Assembly: GCA_024742735.1 (NCBI GenBank)
Contig: JANSXV010000001.1
Span: forward strand, 960,665 to 1,024,664
DNA length: 64,000 bases
Origin: Alphaproteobacteria bacterium
Lineage (GTDB): Bacteria; Pseudomonadota; Alphaproteobacteria; Caulobacterales; Maricaulaceae
Reading direction: 5' to 3'
Both the position numbers and the translations under genes were made by a program. Of the stretch, positions 16,285 to 22,784 are shown in pieces; position 1 is the stretch's first letter, and the number at the start of each line of letters is the position of its first letter. Below the pieces are notes generated by a model, which ran no database searches, was not told the DNA's origin, and saw only the letters and a program-made list of their open reading frames with translations.

Positions 16285-16854
16285 CTAGATGTCGGGCCGT
16301 TCGTCGTGATTGGCCCAACGCTTCACGTAGGTTTCGTACTCTACGTAGAGCTTGGGCGCGCCGTCCCGCTCGCGCTTTTCGCGCACGTAGGCGGCGAAGT
16401 CCGTCCAGTCCAGCACATAGCTGCGCCGCCACCAATCCTTGATGATCTGTTCCTCAAGGGCGGATTGCTTCATGCCGATCGCCGTCGCCTCGTAGTAATT
16501 GAACACCTTCTTGACGACGTCTTCCGCATTCAACGCGCGTTGGTGATGGTCAATCACCTTGCCCTCGACCTGCTTCAGCCCGAAGGCGCCCTCATGACCG
16601 TCGCGGAGTTCGGAGCGGACGCGCCGGAACTCCTCGAACATCTGAATGACGTCGTGGTCACGGGTCTGCTTGGCGATGTGGTGGAAGGAGTTGTTCGTCT
16701 TTTCGCGGCGCTGGGCGTCCCGATAGGTCACGTAGGCGATCAGCGTGGCGCCGATGATCACGCAGAGCTGAACCCCGTTAAGGAGCAGGGCCCAGTTGAA
16801 CGGCGCTGCGGCAGCTGCAGCAGCCAGCAGGAACACGCTCCCCGTGCTTTCCAA
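16285..16854 (-). CDS. DUF4760-like membrane-anchored protein, GTA-embedded cargo
   Basis: About 189 aa. One N-terminal membrane helix (WALLLNGVQLCVIIGATLIAYV) is followed by a cytosolic helical domain rich in charged and aromatic residues (EKTNNSFHHIAKQTRDHDVIQMFEEFRRVR ... NYYEATAIGM ... WRRSYVLDWTDFAAYVREKRE) that resembles the DUF4760 family. The TTG at 16854 is chosen because GGAG lies 8 nt upstream; a GTG at 16872 in the same frame is the alternative. Base composition and codon use are less GC-biased than in the GTA genes, suggesting later acquisition. Followed by its own terminator. Role unknown. Confidence 0.78.
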   Translation of the reverse strand: MESTGSVFLLAAAAAAAPFNWALLLNGVQLCVIIGATLIAYVTYRDAQRREKTNNSFHHIAKQTRDHDVIQMFEEFRRVRSELRDGHEGAFGLKQVEGKVIDHHQRALNAEDVVKKVFNYYEATAIGMKQSALEEQIIKDWWRRSYVLDWTDFAAYVREKRERDGAPKLYVEYETYVKRWANHDERPDI

Positions 16855-16892
16855 GACAATATCTCCTAACACAAGATTTTCCCACCAGGCAC

Positions 16893-16914
16893 AAAAAAAC
16901 CGGCTTTCGCCGGA
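16893..16914 (-). terminator. Intrinsic terminator between the 20-aa ORF and DUF4760 gene
   Basis: Compact CCGGC-GAAA-GCCGG hairpin (minus strand, 16900-16913) closed by a stable GNRA-type tetraloop and followed by seven T (complement of 16893-16899). It starts 25 nt after the stop of the 20-codon ORF. It could be a simple terminator for that ORF or an attenuator ahead of DUF4760. Confidence 0.82.
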
Positions 16915-16937
16915 TTCTTTGTCGCGTTGGTCCGAGT

Positions 16938-17000
16938 CTAACGGCTCGTACCCTCAATCGAAGTCGCGAACCCCGAGCGGCTTGTTCCCTCAATGGTCAT
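16938..17000 (-). CDS. 20-residue peptide with internal IEGTSR repeat
   Basis: ATG at 17000 preceded by AGAGAGGG (complement of 17006-17013, 5-nt spacing), 20 codons, TAG stop, then a strong terminator 25 nt on. The peptide contains IEGTSR twice, once after the initiator Met-Thr and again at the extreme C-terminus, separated by SGFATS. The two six-codon units differ at three positions, all third codon bases (GGA/GGT, ACA/ACG, CGC/CGT). That pattern is expected if the amino-acid sequence is selected. It could be a secreted or regulatory peptide, a leader peptide or a phage-derived microprotein; no known family recognised. Confidence 0.6.
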   Translation of the reverse strand: MTIEGTSRSGFATSIEGTSR

Positions 17001-17210
17001 GTCTACCCTCTCTTTCTAACACCCTACTAGGCGATTCTCATCAACGAAGACAAGAACCCAGCCGAACACCGTCCACAAGCACCGAACCGCGTAAATATAG
17101 CGTTACGATGCTGAAATCACGTCGCAAATGTGTTCTTGAACGAGGCGTTTGCGAACGCACGGCCCTCGTATTGGCCTTCTATATACGGGCTCGCCTATGC
17201 AATTGCAATC
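17001..17210. other. Non-coding, AT-richer spacer between gp8 and the 20-aa ORF
   Basis: About 210 nt with clearly lower GC than the surrounding GTA genes. No further convincing open frame. A TATATT hexamer on the minus strand (complement of 17094-17099) could be a -10 element, but no matching -35 at normal spacing is visible. Probably holds the promoter of the 20-aa ORF/DUF4760 unit. Confidence 0.4.
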
Positions 17211-17621
17211 CTAGAGCATTTCGACCAACGCCCTAGCCCGCACCACCGCGTGCAATGTCCTCCCATCCGCGCCCGTGAACAGGTCGGTGTAGACGACCCG
17301 GCACAGGATGCAGGCGTAGGGGGCGGGAAGCGTCAGATCGGCCTGGTGGAGCGCCGCGCGCACGGCGGCGGCGGCGTCTTTTACGGCGTCCCTGTCATCG
17401 CGCCGTCCCCACAGATGCAAGGTCAGGCGATGGTCGACGAGCTCAGTCCCCGAGCCGTCAGCCGGCTCGGTTTCACCCCGCCCGGTGGAGAGGAAGGGAA
17501 AGCGCGCGCCGTTCGGGGCGATGGCGTAGACACGCGCCGGGTCGCCGAGCGCAGCCTTGACAGCCGGATCGCCCTTCAGGCGATCAAGCGCAGCGGTCTG
17601 AAAGGCGGTCTCCGGGCTCAC
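17211..17621 (-). CDS. GTA gp8 homologue: DUF3168 tail completion protein
   Basis: A 136-aa DUF3168 protein that sits at the neck/tail junction of GTA and related siphophages. Recognisable by AFQTAALDRLKGDPAVKAALGD, the [36 protein letters not shown] block and the C-terminal VVYTDLFTGADGRTLHAVVRARALVE. Its start overlaps the gp6 stop by 4 nt, so no gp7 gene lies between gp6 and gp8. Confidence 0.9.
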   Translation of the reverse strand: MSPETAFQTAALDRLKGDPAVKAALGDPARVYAIAPNGARFPFLSTGRGETEPADGSGTELVDHRLTLHLWGRRDDRDAVKDAAAAVRAALHQADLTLPAPYACILCRVVYTDLFTGADGRTLHAVVRARALVEML

Positions 17622-18214
17622 AGCCGCACCCTCCGCCAGGGGCGCAGAAGGGCGTCCACGGCATCGGGCAGGCCGCCCTCGCCGCGCCGGGCGCTCTCGG
17701 CGCGTTCGACATTGGAATAGGCGTCCGCGACCAGGCGCAGGATCGCCTCGCGCAGCGGCGCGGGCACGTCATCGCCCGTCCCGCCGAAGCCTGCGGTGAA
17801 GTCGACCTCGATCCCGCCGGCGGCCCGTTCGGGCTGCGGCAGGTTGAACGGCAGGACGGCGATGAGCCGCCCCGGCTCGCCGGGCTCGGCGCGATACTCT
17901 GCCGGGTCAATGGCGGTCGAAGCGCCCTCGGCGTCGTACGTGCGAACCGCCTGCACGCTGATCAGCGGCCGAACCGGCAGGCTGACCGCCTGACCACACG
18001 CCGACAGCCGCCGGGACGGCCACGCGTCCAGCGTCCAGCGCCAGCTCTGGGTGATCAGCGCCAGGCCGGTCTCGGACTCAACCCTTGCGCGGGCGCTTGC
18101 CAGAAGCTCCCCGATCAGGGAGTCTTCCTCGGCGTGACCGGCGCGCAGCCAGGCCTTGGCGTCAGACAGGCTGACGGGCTCCGCGGCGGGCGGCGCCGTG
18201 AGGGAAAGAGGCAT
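17618..18214 (-). CDS. GTA gp6 homologue: head-tail connector protein
   Basis: A 198-aa head-tail connector/adaptor (HK97 gp6-like) that docks on the portal. It begins MPLSLTAPPAAEPVSLSDAKAWLRAGHAEEDSLIGELLASARARVESETGLALITQSW, the canonical start of this family, and has FNLPQPERAAGGIEVDFTAGFG in the middle. The ATG at 18214 is chosen because it gives that N-terminus and has GGAG 7 nt upstream. Longer in-frame extension upstream runs antisense through the plus-strand membrane gene and is rejected. Confidence 0.9.
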   Translation of the reverse strand: MPLSLTAPPAAEPVSLSDAKAWLRAGHAEEDSLIGELLASARARVESETGLALITQSWRWTLDAWPSRRLSACGQAVSLPVRPLISVQAVRTYDAEGASTAIDPAEYRAEPGEPGRLIAVLPFNLPQPERAAGGIEVDFTAGFGGTGDDVPAPLREAILRLVADAYSNVERAESARRGEGGLPDAVDALLRPWRRVRL

Positions 18215-18217
18215 TTG

Positions 18218-18763
18218 ATGCTCCAGTGGGTGAAAAGCGTCTTCGGCGCGATGGTCGCCGCCTACGCGGCATTCCTCAGCCGCCCGTGGGTGCAAGGTGT
18301 TCGTGTATCGCTCATAGTCGCCTGGGCGATCGCCATGGGATGGGGTTGGATGACGGCCCTCGATCTCGCGGTCGAACGACCATTGGGGCTCGTCCCTGAT
18401 GGGGTCGACTCGATCGAGGCGCTGTTGAGATCGTCCAAGATCGAGTTCGACCAGAACCTGCTGCGGGGCATTTTCTTGATCGCTATTACGCGACCTTTCA
18501 CCCATAACAATGTCGCCGCGCGCATCCTCTGGCTCACGCCGTTTCTGTTCCTGTTTGGAGCATGGCTTTCGAGCGCCGCAGCTCCATCCTCTTGGACGGA
18601 TCAATCCAGCGAAGGACTTCAGGCGACGTTTGATCTAATCACCCTTGTCATGGTCGCAGCCTCAACATGCTTCTGGATCGCGGCAACAAAGAGCGCTTGG
18701 AAGGCGCGAGATGAGGCGCCGCCGGCAACGGCGGCGACCGGGGCGGCGCCTCATCCGGAATAG
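18218..18763 (+). CDS. Membrane protein of unknown function, antisense cargo between gp5 and gp6
   Basis: A 181-aa protein on the strand opposite to the GTA genes. The ATG at 18218 follows AGAGG with 6-7 nt spacing. Predicted membrane helices are VSLIVAWAIAMGWGWMTAL (about 27-45), ILWLTPFLFLFGAWLSSAA (about 109-127) and FDLITLVMVAASTCFWIAA (about 142-160), with an Ala/Pro-rich tail. Its start lies only 3 nt from the gp6 start on the other strand and its stop 12 nt from the gp5 stop, so it fills the gp5-gp6 interval completely. Codon use is less GC-extreme than in gp5 or gp6. No family recognised. Confidence 0.75.
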   Translation: MLQWVKSVFGAMVAAYAAFLSRPWVQGVRVSLIVAWAIAMGWGWMTALDLAVERPLGLVPDGVDSIEALLRSSKIEFDQNLLRGIFLIAITRPFTHNNVAARILWLTPFLFLFGAWLSSAAAPSSWTDQSSEGLQATFDLITLVMVAASTCFWIAATKSAWKARDEAPPATAATGAAPHPE

Positions 18764-18775
18764 AGAAGCCGCGCC

Positions 18776-19999
18776 CTAGCTCACGCCGAACTTCAACAGC
18801 TTGATGGCGTTGAAATCCTGCACCCCGCCGCCGACGCGGCGGGTGGTGTAGAACAGCACGTAGGGCTTGGCCGAATAGGGATCGCGCAGGACCTGAACGC
18901 CCTGGCGGTCCACGATCAGATAGCCCCGCTCGAAATCACCGAAGGCGATGGAGAAGCTGTCCGAACCGATCGCCGGCATGGCCTCGCTCTCGGTCACCGG
19001 GTAGCCGAGAAGGCTGGCGGATTGACCGGCAGCGGCGCTGGGCTGCCAGATATAGTTGCCGTCCGCATCCTTGAACTTGCGCACCGCCGAGACGGTCGCC
19101 TTGCTCATCACGAACCGGCCATTGGCCCGGTAGCCGGCCCTGGGCGCATAGATCAGATCGATCAGCGCATCGGTGGGGTCAGACGCCGGGAAGTCGCCGT
19201 CCACGCCCGTGGCCAGATAGCCGATCTCCTCCCAGGCCGCCGAAGCGTCGGCGGTCTTGGTGTAGGACAGGAAGCCCTTGGGCTGGTTGGTCCCGGAGCC
19301 GGAGACGAAGGCGGTCCCTTCAGCCTCGGCGAAGACGTCGCGGACCTCCTCGGCCAGCCAGCGCTCCATATCCACCATCGCATCATCCAGAATGGCCGGC
19401 GTGGCGGCGGGCATGGCGTAGAGTTCCGCCGCCGGGAACTCCAGAAGATCCAGGGTGGAGGTGTCGGTCTGAGGCCGGTTGGCGGTCTCCGCCACCCAGC
19501 CCGAGGTCGTCCCGCCCAGGCTCACCGGCTTGCGGAAGGTGTGGGCGCTGGTCTGCTTCACCGTGGCGATCTGGCGGATCGGGCTGACCTCGCGCACCAG
19601 GCGCTCGATCAGGGCTTCGGTCTCCGGCGGGGCCACATGGCCGCCGTCACCGGCTGTACCGACAGACAGGGCCTTGCCCTCCACCAGCCGGGCCGCTTCA
19701 CCGGTGCGCAGAAAGCCTGACCAGGCCTCGCGCCCGGCGCTTTTCTCCTCAGAGGCTCCGCCGAGGGTCGGGCGGGATGCTTCGCGGGCCAGGCGATCAA
19801 GCTTGCCCTGGGCTTCGTTCAGCGCCGTGTCGATGCGCCCGACCTTCTCCTCCAGCAGGGGATCGGCGGCGCGCTTGGATTCGATCTCGTCGAGGCGCTT
19901 GTCGTTGGCGTCCTTGAAGCTTTCAAAGGCCGCCAGCAATTCATGCATGGCCGCCCGCGCCTCGGCGCCAGGCGCGGCCATCTTGGTCTCCCGGGTCAT
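18776..19999 (-). CDS. GTA gp5 homologue: HK97-fold major capsid protein
   Basis: A 407-aa phage capsid protein of the HK97 fold. The N-terminal about 100 residues are a charged helical delta/scaffold region (EARAAMHELLAAFESFKDANDKRLDEIESKRAADPLLEEKV), expected to be removed by the gp4 protease. The shell domain follows, with GGHVAPPETEALIERLVREVSPIRQIATV, SGWVAETANRPQTDTSTLD, GSGTNQPKGFLSY and the C-terminal RVGGGVQDFNAIKLLKF. All expected segments are present and the frame is intact. Confidence 0.97.
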   Translation of the reverse strand: MTRETKMAAPGAEARAAMHELLAAFESFKDANDKRLDEIESKRAADPLLEEKVGRIDTALNEAQGKLDRLAREASRPTLGGASEEKSAGREAWSGFLRTGEAARLVEGKALSVGTAGDGGHVAPPETEALIERLVREVSPIRQIATVKQTSAHTFRKPVSLGGTTSGWVAETANRPQTDTSTLDLLEFPAAELYAMPAATPAILDDAMVDMERWLAEEVRDVFAEAEGTAFVSGSGTNQPKGFLSYTKTADASAAWEEIGYLATGVDGDFPASDPTDALIDLIYAPRAGYRANGRFVMSKATVSAVRKFKDADGNYIWQPSAAAGQSASLLGYPVTESEAMPAIGSDSFSIAFGDFERGYLIVDRQGVQVLRDPYSAKPYVLFYTTRRVGGGVQDFNAIKLLKFGVS

Positions 20000-20035
20000 G
20001 GGGATCCTTTCGGTTGGGGTGAAGGAAGGGGCGCG

Positions 20036-20500
20036 TCAGGCCGCGCTCAGCGCGGGTTCAGCCACAGGCGCGGACACGCTCAGGCGCGCCTGGGACAGCA
20101 TGGGGAAGGTCACGATGGAGACCTCCCACAGATCCAGTTCAAGAAGGTCGCGCCCTCCGCCGGGACGGGGCGCGGACCGCACGGTGCGAAACCCGATGGA
20201 GAGTCCGTCGACCGCACCCTCGCGCACCAGGCCCAGCGCCGCGCGGCCCCGTGGCGCGTCGGACAACAGCCGTCCGCGCACATACAGGCCCCGGCCGTCC
20301 TCGCGGATCTCCTCCCACACGCCCACCGGCTCGGCGGCGTCATGCTGGAATAGCATGCGCACGCCGCGCGGGCCCTTGGCTTTGAGAGACCTGAGAAACG
20401 CGCCGGACCGCACGATGTCGCGGCCATGATCCTCGATATCGAACAGGCTGGCGTAGCCGGCCACCTCGAGCATCCCGCCCGAGCCGTTTCGCACCGTCAT
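20036..20500 (-). CDS. GTA gp4 homologue: prohead maturation protease (HK97 gp4-like)
   Basis: A 154-aa serine-type prohead protease that trims the capsid precursor. It shows GYASLFDIEDHGRDIVRSGAF, a histidine in MLFQHDAAEPVG, and REGAVDGLSIGFR containing the likely catalytic serine, followed by LDLWEVSIVTFPMLSQA, the standard family ending. The ATG at 20500 has GGAG 7 nt upstream; the longer frame to 20581 is non-homologous leader sequence. Located directly upstream of the capsid gene, as usual. Confidence 0.95.
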   Translation of the reverse strand: MTVRNGSGGMLEVAGYASLFDIEDHGRDIVRSGAFLRSLKAKGPRGVRMLFQHDAAEPVGVWEEIREDGRGLYVRGRLLSDAPRGRAALGLVREGAVDGLSIGFRTVRSAPRPGGGRDLLELDLWEVSIVTFPMLSQARLSVSAPVAEPALSAA

Positions 20501-20533
20501 GGGCGAGCTCCATACTCGTTGAAAAGCAGATGA

Positions 20534-20633
20534 ATTCCCGGCCGAGCGCGAAGCGCGACGAGCCGGGACCTGTGGGATCACAGGCCAGGAGGTCCCGGCT
20601 CGGCGCGGCTGACGCCGCCTGGCCGGAAGTTCA
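20534..20633. repeat. GC-rich palindromic intergenic repeat (CCCGGC family)
   Basis: A 12-bp perfect inverted repeat GAGCCGGGACCT / AGGTCCCGGCTC, nested in a larger symmetric block whose outer ends are CCGGCCGAGCGCG and GCCTGGCCGG. Similar sequence is found near 46667-46758 and 49105-49180. Sits between gp3.5 and gp4 and could form a stable RNA hairpin in the GTA transcript. Confidence 0.7.
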
Positions 20634-20649
20634 AGACGCTTAGAGCCCG

Positions 20650-20922
20650 CTAAGGCTCCTCATCCAGCTTGCGCTCGATCCGATCGAGGCTGGCACGGAC
20701 GTTCACCGCATGGGCCTCAAGCCGCGCCAGGCGCTCATTGACCGGCGCCGTGTCAGCCACCTGATCGTCGAGCCGTCGCTCCATCTGCTCCATGCGCTCA
20801 CCGGCGGCCCCGGCCCAGATCAGCGCGCCGCCGGTCTGCAGGGCGAGGGTGACGATGACGCCCAGCGTCAGCGTCCGCTCGATCCTGAAGGGCGACGGGG
20901 CGGCGTAGGATCCCGCACTCAT
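20650..20922 (-). CDS. GTA gp3.5-like small membrane protein (head formation)
   Basis: A 90-aa protein in the slot of the small gene between portal and protease in GTA clusters (RCAP_rcc01685 type, implicated in head formation). It has an N-terminal basic/proline stretch, one membrane helix (LTLGVIVTLALQTGGALIWAG, about 18-38) and a C-terminal coiled coil (MEQMERRLDDQVADTAPVNERLARLEAH...LDRIERKLDEE). Overlaps the gp3 stop by 4 nt. Sequence identity to the R. capsulatus protein cannot be judged here, so assignment rests on position, size and architecture. Confidence 0.7.
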   Translation of the reverse strand: MSAGSYAAPSPFRIERTLTLGVIVTLALQTGGALIWAGAAGERMEQMERRLDDQVADTAPVNERLARLEAHAVNVRASLDRIERKLDEEP

Positions 20923-22058
20923 GAGCGCGCCTCCAGGCCGAGCATGCGGCGCTTTTCGTCTTCGCTCAGAAACACCGCCTCGCCCACCCGGCGCCAGCGC
21001 GCGGCGCGTTCTTCCGACAGGGCGGGCAGCGCATCTTCATCGGGGCTGAGCGTCAGATCCTCGCCCACCCAGGGCCTTAGCCAGGCCTGCAGCGACGCCG
21101 CCGTCTTGCGCGCCAGCGGCAGGACCGTCTGGCGATAGAAGGCGAGGTTCGCCTCGCGGTAGTTCGAATAGGTGTTGTCGCCGGGAAGACCCAGCAGCAT
21201 GGGCGGCACGCCGAAGGCCAGCGCGATCTCGCGGGCCGCTTCGCGCCTTGCTTCGATGAAGTCCATCTCGGCGGGACTGTGGCCCATGGGCTTCCAGTCG
21301 AGGCCGCCCTCCAGCAGCATGGGGCGGCCGGCATTGTCCGGGCCGGAATGCAGCGCCTCCAGCTCGTCCTTCAGGCGCTCGTATTGCTGCTCAGTCAGGC
21401 GGCCGTCGCCATCGCGGCTGGACACGACCAGAGCGCCGGACGGCCGTGCGGCGTTGTCGAGCAGCGCCTTCGCCCAGGCGCCGCCGGCCATGTGCACGTC
21501 AATGGCGCGCGCGGCCGGCTCCATGGGCGACAGGCCGTAATGATCATCGGCCGGATTGAAGAGCTTCAGGTGACAGATCGGCGAGCGCCCGCTCGCCCGG
21601 TCCCGCGCGAAGGTGCGCGCACCTTCCGCCGCGCGATATTCCCAGCCGTCCGCCCAGCCCTTCGGCCCGGTCAGCACCCGCATGCGGTCAGGCCGCAGCG
21701 CATAGAGCGAAACCGGCGCGCCGTCCCCGCCGGTGATCTCCAGATACGCATCGCCGGCGACCTGGAGATGGCCGTGAACCGTCTCCATGAGTTCCGCACC
21801 CGACTGGTCCGGATTGGGCCGGGCGAGAAGCGCACGCGCCTCGTCAGCGCGGCGCCCTTCGCCTGCGACCTCGATCGGGCAGGCTGAAACCGCCTCCGCG
21901 ATAAGACGCACGCAGCGATGGGCCACCGCGTTGCGGCCAAATCCCTCCCGGGCGAAGGCCGCATACCCGCGCGGACTCCACGCCGCGCTCGGCCCGAAAG
22001 AGACCGCAAAGGATCGTCCGGACGCCTTCGCGTCCAGTCCGAAGAGTTTTCGAAACAT
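20919..22058 (-). CDS. GTA gp3 homologue: HK97-family portal protein
   Basis: A 379-aa dodecameric portal protein through which DNA enters the head. Recognised by AVAHRCVRLIAEAVSACPIEV, NPDQSGAELMETVHGHLQVAGDAYLEI, LFNPADDHYGLSPMEPAARAIDVH, FIEARREAAREIALAFGVPPMLLGLPGDNTYSNYREANLAFYRQTVLPLA, and a C-terminal helical wing. Length and all blocks match the HK97 portal family. In known GTAs it follows gp2 directly; here a DUF559 gene and palindromic repeats intervene. Confidence 0.97.
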   Translation of the reverse strand: MFRKLFGLDAKASGRSFAVSFGPSAAWSPRGYAAFAREGFGRNAVAHRCVRLIAEAVSACPIEVAGEGRRADEARALLARPNPDQSGAELMETVHGHLQVAGDAYLEITGGDGAPVSLYALRPDRMRVLTGPKGWADGWEYRAAEGARTFARDRASGRSPICHLKLFNPADDHYGLSPMEPAARAIDVHMAGGAWAKALLDNAARPSGALVVSSRDGDGRLTEQQYERLKDELEALHSGPDNAGRPMLLEGGLDWKPMGHSPAEMDFIEARREAAREIALAFGVPPMLLGLPGDNTYSNYREANLAFYRQTVLPLARKTAASLQAWLRPWVGEDLTLSPDEDALPALSEERAARWRRVGEAVFLSEDEKRRMLGLEARS

Positions 22059-22100
22059 GGGGGACCTTTCGGGTCTCTATGGCTTGAACGTCTAATGACG

Positions 22101-22217
22101 CTCCCCCTCACCCCGACCCTCTCCCCCTCGACTGTGGGGGAGTGGGTCGGGGTGAGACGCCAGTGACTATGTTTCCCCCTCTCCCCTCTTTGAGGGGAGA
22201 GGGCCGGGGTGAGGGGT
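22101..22217. repeat. Paired CTCCCC/GGGGAG palindromic repeats, left flank of DUF559 gene
   Basis: Two hairpin units. 22101-22157 has CTCACCCCGACCC pairing with GGGTCGGGGTGAG. 22172-22217 has CCCTCTCCCCTC pairing with GAGGGGAGAGGG across a 3-nt loop. The same family occurs at 22629-22770, 41265-41396, 45055-45306 and, in variant form, 46811-46922. Confidence 0.85.
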
Positions 22218-22228
22218 GTGGCGCCGAA

Positions 22229-22576
22229 CTATGACCGCTGCGCCCGCTCCACGATGGCTGCAACGATCCCGTCAACCTCCTCAAAGCTCTGTGGATTCCA
22301 GAACCGCACGACCAGCCAGCCTTGCCTTTCGAGCCAAGCGGTGCGGCGCTGGTCCTGCTCGGCCGCCCCCGCCTCCAGATGGCTGGCGCCGTCCAGCTCA
22401 ACCACGAGCCTGGCTTCCGCGCAGGCGAAGTCGGCCACGTAAGGACCTATCGGATGCTGCCGGCGAAACTTCAGGCCGCCAGGCCTCTGGCGCAGGAAGC
22501 TCCAGACGCGCCGCTCCGCCCGTGTCGCGTCTTGGCGCAGGCGGCGCGCGGCGGCGATAGGCTTTCGGCGGGACAT
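22229..22576 (-). CDS. DUF559 family endonuclease-like protein (Vsr-like fold), GTA-embedded
   Basis: A 115-aa protein of the DUF559 family, related to Vsr/PD-(D/E)XK nucleases. Landmarks are ARRLRQDATRAERRVWSFLR, LKFRRQHPIGPYVADFACAEARLVVELDG (the core strands with the acidic residues Asp and Glu), DQRRTAWLERQGWLVVRFWNPQ and a C-terminal helix. The ATG at 22576 is the family start; upstream in-frame sequence is palindromic repeat. It is not part of the canonical GTA gene set and sits between gp3 and gp2, flanked on both sides by the same family of palindromic repeats. Its biological role is unknown. Confidence 0.88.
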   Translation of the reverse strand: MSRRKPIAAARRLRQDATRAERRVWSFLRQRPGGLKFRRQHPIGPYVADFACAEARLVVELDGASHLEAGAAEQDQRRTAWLERQGWLVVRFWNPQSFEEVDGIVAAIVERAQRS

Positions 22577-22628
22577 GGTTCTAATGCTAACCGAGATTCT
22601 CGTAACAGGCGAGTCCACCTCGTGGCTC

Positions 22629-22770
22629 ACCCCCTCACCCCGACCCTCTCCCCCTTGAAGGGGGAGAGGGGGAGACGGCGGCTGCCGCTGAATATTCAAA
22701 GGCCCTACCCCCTCTCCCCTCTCGGAGGGGCTTGAGCCGCGAAGCGGATCAAGGATCGGGGTGAGGTGTG
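22629..22770. repeat. Paired CTCCCC/GGGGAG palindromic repeats, right flank of DUF559 gene
   Basis: 22629-22675 contains CTCACCCCGACCCTCTCCCCC with a GGGGGAGAGGG partner. 22706-22770 contains CCCCTCTCCCCTC, then GGAGGGG, a CTTGAGCCGCGAAGCGGATCAAG hairpin core and GATCGGGGTGAGG. Mirrors the left flank, so the nuclease gene is bracketed by repeats. Confidence 0.85.
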
Positions 22771-22784
22771 AAGCCGAAGACCCC

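Noticed and set aside
16873..16993. A 71-aa minus-strand frame around the tetraloop terminator (16778-16993)
   Set aside because: It runs through the terminator hairpin and into another frame of DUF4760; it has Cys/Arg-rich random composition.
17618..18604. A 328-aa gp6 start at 18604
   Set aside because: The extension is antisense to the plus-strand membrane gene; the canonical gp6 N-terminus starts at 18214.
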